Below are positions 4,484 through 6,376 of a DNA stretch of 6,376 bases, piece by piece (position 1 is the first letter of the stretch; the number at the start of each line of letters is the position of its first letter). Source of the DNA: Deltaproteobacteria bacterium (GTDB lineage Bacteria > Myxococcota > XYA12-FULL-58-9 > JAUUZB01); the NCBI GenBank assembly GCA_030590185.1, contig JAUUZB010000261.1, positions 1 through 6,376 on the forward strand, given 5' to 3'. The notes beneath the pieces were generated by a model, which made no database searches, had not been told where the DNA came from, and was given only the letters and a program-made list of their open reading frames with translations. A program made the position numbers and the translations under genes.

Positions 4484-6155
4484 TCGCCCCATGCGGACCA
4501 CCAAGCTCCCCCTCCTCGCCCTGGTAGCCTCCCTCGGAACCCTCGCCGGCTGCGTAGCCGGTCCGATCTACCCCTCTCGGCCGTCGCTCGAGCCGGGGCC
4601 CCCGATGGTCGAGCTCGAGCCGGCCAAGGTGACGATGCACATCAGCGCCACCACCGAGGGCCTCAGCGCCTTGCTCGACACCGCCCTGCCCGCCACCGGC
4701 GAAGGCGCCCTCGATGAAGCGGGCAAGCGCAAGTACTTCTTCGAGCGCGGCCCGATCGAGTTCCGCATCGAGGACGAGAAGCTCGTGGCCGAGGCGGAGC
4801 TCGAGATCGGCCTCGAGCTGCCGTTCATCGGTCGGCAGAGCGTCGCCTTTGCGCTGACCCTCAAGGGCAGGCCGGTGATCACCAGCGACTACAAAGTCCG
4901 CATGCAGGACGCCGAGATCGACATCGCGGCGGCCGACATGAAGATGCGCGCCGCCAACCTGTTCCTCGGCGTGCTCGCCGTGGTGAAGACCGAGATGAAA
5001 AAGCAGCTCGACGACTTCGCCTACGATCTGGCGCCGATGGTCCAGGAGGGTTACGCCAAGCTCGCCGAGCCGATCCCGCTGCCCCTCGGCGATGCCTCCG
5101 GTTGCGTGGCGCTCAAACTCTCCGGCATCGAGGCGGCCCCGACGGTGCTCGCTGGCGGCTTCGAAAAGGACATCGCCATCACCGTTTCGCCGTCGGTGAC
5201 CATCCCCTGCGCCCCGCCGCCCATCCCCAAGGCCCCGCCGCCGTTGGCCAACGTGGTGGCGCTGCCCACCGGTGCTTTCAAGATCACCATCCCAATAGCG
5301 GCGCGCTATGACGAGTTGCAAAAGGCGATGACGCTCGCCTTTACCGACGGCCGCCTCTATCCGGCCCCGGACGACGCGCCGGAGCTCTACATCGATCAAC
5401 CCGAGGTCTTCTCCTCCGAGGGCAAGCTGGTCCTCAAGGTCCACCTCGGCGGCGAGGCCAAGGGCGTGGGCCTCGACGGTGACATCTACTTTGGTGGTAG
5501 CCCGACCATCGTCGACAATCACCTGACCGTGCCGGACATCGAGCCGACGGTCGACACCAACAGCTTCCTGCTCGGGCTGGTGGCCGCCCTGGGTCGCGAC
5601 ATGATCCGCGACAAAGTCCGCAAGGCGCTGCGCCTCGACATCGGCGCGCGCTTGGTCGCGGTGCGGGAGAAGCTCTCCGCCGACACGCTGTTTGGCGACG
5701 AGACCGGCTGCGTGCGTACCGACGTCTCCAACATCAAGATCAGGGATGTCTTTGCCCACGGCGACTACCTGCGCATCTATGTCGAGGTCACGGCCCAGGC
5801 CGGGGTGTGGATGCCCTGCCCCGGCCACGTCCGGCTGCCGGCCTGTGAGCCGGGTCAGGATCCCTACGTCGAGCCGGCGCCGGATCCGGTCGAGGGTGAG
5901 GAGGGCGCCGGGGACGGGACGCCGGCCGACGGTGAAGCGGCGCCGGAGCCCGAGGCGGCGCCGGAGTCCGAGGTCACCCGGGCGGGCGACGCGCCCGCGG
6001 TTGGGGAGGCCGCTGTGGACGCCGAGGGCAAAGAGGACGCCAAAGAAGAGGATCGCCCGATGTACTGCCGGCCGCCCAAGGAGGATCCGGCGGCACCGGA
6101 AGGGGAGGGTGCTGAGGGTGAGCCGCCGGTTGAGGCGGAGGGTGACGATCGGTAG
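4479..6155 (+). CDS. Large lipoprotein with duplicated DUF4403-like domain and acidic tail
   Basis: The product is 558 residues. A signal peptide ends in the lipobox L22-A-G-C25, so C25 should be lipidated and the protein held in the inner or outer membrane facing the periplasm. Two related domains follow: A (about 49-244) and B (about 267-447), joined by a proline-rich linker (245-256). Each begins with a strand-helix motif (AKVTMHIS at 49-56, FKITIPIA at 267-274), has a central beta-rich part with G-x-P, and ends in GD-x-S/T-GCV (204-210 and 406-412) and PC (243-244 and 446-447). That puts a cysteine pair 35 and 36 residues apart in each copy, probable disulfides. Domain B resembles DUF4403 proteins (RYDELQKAM, then VDTNSFLLGLVA). 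The tail (462-558) is Glu/Pro/Ala/Gly-rich. The start may be ATG 4479 or ATG 4491; neither has a Shine-Dalgarno. Biochemical role unknown; envelope lipid or ligand binding is only a guess. Confidence 0.88.
   Translation: MVRPMRTTKLPLLALVASLGTLAGCVAGPIYPSRPSLEPGPPMVELEPAKVTMHISATTEGLSALLDTALPATGEGALDEAGKRKYFFERGPIEFRIEDEKLVAEAELEIGLELPFIGRQSVAFALTLKGRPVITSDYKVRMQDAEIDIAAADMKMRAANLFLGVLAVVKTEMKKQLDDFAYDLAPMVQEGYAKLAEPIPLPLGDASGCVALKLSGIEAAPTVLAGGFEKDIAITVSPSVTIPCAPPPIPKAPPPLANVVALPTGAFKITIPIAARYDELQKAMTLAFTDGRLYPAPDDAPELYIDQPEVFSSEGKLVLKVHLGGEAKGVGLDGDIYFGGSPTIVDNHLTVPDIEPTVDTNSFLLGLVAALGRDMIRDKVRKALRLDIGARLVAVREKLSADTLFGDETGCVRTDVSNIKIRDVFAHGDYLRIYVEVTAQAGVWMPCPGHVRLPACEPGQDPYVEPAPDPVEGEEGAGDGTPADGEAAPEPEAAPESEVTRAGDAPAVGEAAVDAEGKEDAKEEDRPMYCRPPKEDPAAPEGEGAEGEPPVEAEGDDR
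5937..5972 (+). repeat. 18-base tandem duplication in the lipoprotein tail
   Basis: Bases 5937-5954 and 5955-5972 match at 17 of 18 positions and encode AAPEPE then AAPESE. The repeat is in frame and lies in the acidic low-complexity tail, so tail length probably varies between strains by slippage. Confidence 0.75.
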
Positions 6156-6173
6156 GGTACTCCATTCCCCTAC
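6152..6173 (+). other. Small inverted repeat at the lipoprotein stop codon
   Basis: GTAGGG (6152-6157), which includes the TAG stop, pairs perfectly with CCCTAC (6168-6173) around a 10-base loop. It is short and lies just before a stronger hairpin, so it may add to 3' end structure or be incidental. Confidence 0.3.
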
Positions 6174-6179
6174 ATTGTA

Positions 6180-6211
6180 GGCAAGTGTGAGCTTCTCTCT
6201 CACGCTGTGCC
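6180..6211 (+). terminator. Bulged hairpin after the lipoprotein gene, candidate 3' end (no U-tract)
   Basis: Bases 6180-6191 pair with 6199-6211 to give a 12-pair stem (one G-U pair, one bulged G at 6207) and a 7-base pyrimidine loop at 6192-6198. It begins 25 bases after the stop at 6155, where a terminator would be expected. The bases after it (ACCAGCAACG) contain no U-run, so it is not a canonical intrinsic terminator. It may instead protect the message end, or belong to the leader of the next gene. The inverted CTACATTGTAG (6170-6180) overlaps its left foot by one base. Confidence 0.5.
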
Positions 6212-6259
6212 ACCAGCAACGACATGTCGCCTATCTGTCTACTATGTGTGTAAAGAGCG

Positions 6260-6274
6260 CATAATTTTATACAT
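6260..6274 (+). promoter_or_regulatory. AT-rich candidate -10 region for the right-edge gene
   Basis: CATAAT (6260-6265, 5 of 6) and TATACA (6268-6273, 4 of 6) lie in the most AT-rich stretch of the window, about 95-105 bases before the ATG at 6366. I see no good -35 box at the right distance from either, so an alternative sigma factor or an activator would be needed. Confidence 0.35.
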
Positions 6275-6314
6275 TAACAGACGGGTGCTTATCGTGTAGA
6301 CAACTGGGGTCTGT

Positions 6315-6332
6315 CGTATGCCCACGTATGCC
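6315..6332. repeat. Direct repeat CGTATGCC x2, 10-base period
   Basis: CGTATGCC occurs at 6315-6322 and 6325-6332, separated by CA. The one-helical-turn period is the geometry used by many dimeric response regulators, but here it lies downstream of the candidate -10 region, in the putative leader. It could be an operator, a leader element, or the start of coding sequence if the ATG at 6318 is used. Confidence 0.45.
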
Positions 6333-6365
6333 GTTGTCGTTGATGACTCTGGTTGGAGGTTAACA

Positions 6366-6376
6366 ATGAGTAGGAC
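6366..6376 (+). CDS. Start of an unidentified gene cut by the window edge
   Basis: ATG at 6366-6368 follows a strong Shine-Dalgarno GGAGG (6355-6359) with a six-base spacer, the best ribosome-binding site on the plus strand here. Only MSR plus two bases are visible, so no function can be read. The same frame is open upstream to an ATG at 6318, which would prepend MPTYAVVVDDSGWRLT; its VVVDDS resembles the first strand and acidic pair of a response-regulator receiver domain, but the codons there are AT-rich at third positions and the upstream GGGG is a weak ribosome-binding site. I favour 6366. The long AT-rich leader and strong Shine-Dalgarno set this gene apart from fdhD, the EF-hand gene and the lipoprotein gene. 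Confidence 0.5.

Noticed and set aside
4455..6203. Long minus-strand open frame opposite the lipoprotein gene
   Set aside because: The plus strand has a lipobox and a duplicated conserved domain; the minus-strand translation is Arg/His/Gly-rich and featureless.
1..6376. CRISPR array, tRNA, rRNA, insertion sequence, attachment site or known riboswitch
   Set aside because: No regularly spaced repeats, cloverleaf, terminal inverted repeats, transposase motifs or recognised riboswitch core were seen on either strand by reading.

Overview
This is a GC-rich window (roughly two thirds G+C by eye) from a Gram-negative bacterium. It encodes a lipobox-type lipoprotein, an EF-hand protein with a possible export signal, a PAS sensor with a C-terminal CxxC/CxxC finger, and fdhD. 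The combination would suit a Myxococcota/deltaproteobacterial-type genome, but that placement is inference; no rRNA or other marker is present.

Left arm (1-2209, minus strand). Three genes are read leftwards: a small protein with two [4Fe-4S] motifs and a zinc-ribbon-like CxxC pair (start 2209), a class III PLP aminotransferase (start 1561), and the N-terminal 68 codons of a Gfo/Idh/MocA-type NAD(P) oxidoreductase (start 205, running off the window). The gaps are 114 and 54 bases. The two downstream genes have clear Shine-Dalgarno sequences, so they may form one transcription unit. The substrates are not evident.

Divergent control region (2210-2358). It separates the iron-sulfur gene from fdhD and holds a plausible sigma-70-like promoter in each direction, a 13-base direct repeat over the fdhD -35 box, and a G-quadruplex-type motif in the leader of the iron-sulfur gene. 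FdhD passes sulfur to the molybdenum/tungsten cofactor of formate dehydrogenases. The back-to-back iron-sulfur protein is therefore a candidate partner in formate or molybdoenzyme redox chemistry, though no catalytic subunit lies in the window.

Right arm (2359-6155, plus strand). fdhD is followed by a single-EF-hand protein, a stand-alone PAS/zinc-finger protein, and a 558-residue lipoprotein resembling DUF4403. The lipoprotein contains two tandem copies of one domain, each with a conserved Cys pair, then an acidic Pro/Glu-rich tail. fdhD, the EF-hand gene and perhaps the lipoprotein gene lack Shine-Dalgarno sequences and have -10-like boxes 7-9 bases before the start codon, which suggests leaderless transcripts.

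Right edge (6156-6376). Base composition falls sharply to AT-rich. The stretch holds a strong bulged hairpin without a U-tract, several AT-rich -10-like boxes, an 8-base direct repeat with a 10-base period, and a textbook Shine-Dalgarno before an ATG at 6366 that opens a gene cut by the window edge. No complete new system is visible. The most unusual items are the duplicated lipoprotein, the divergent FdhD/iron-sulfur-zinc pair, and the composition shift at the right edge.
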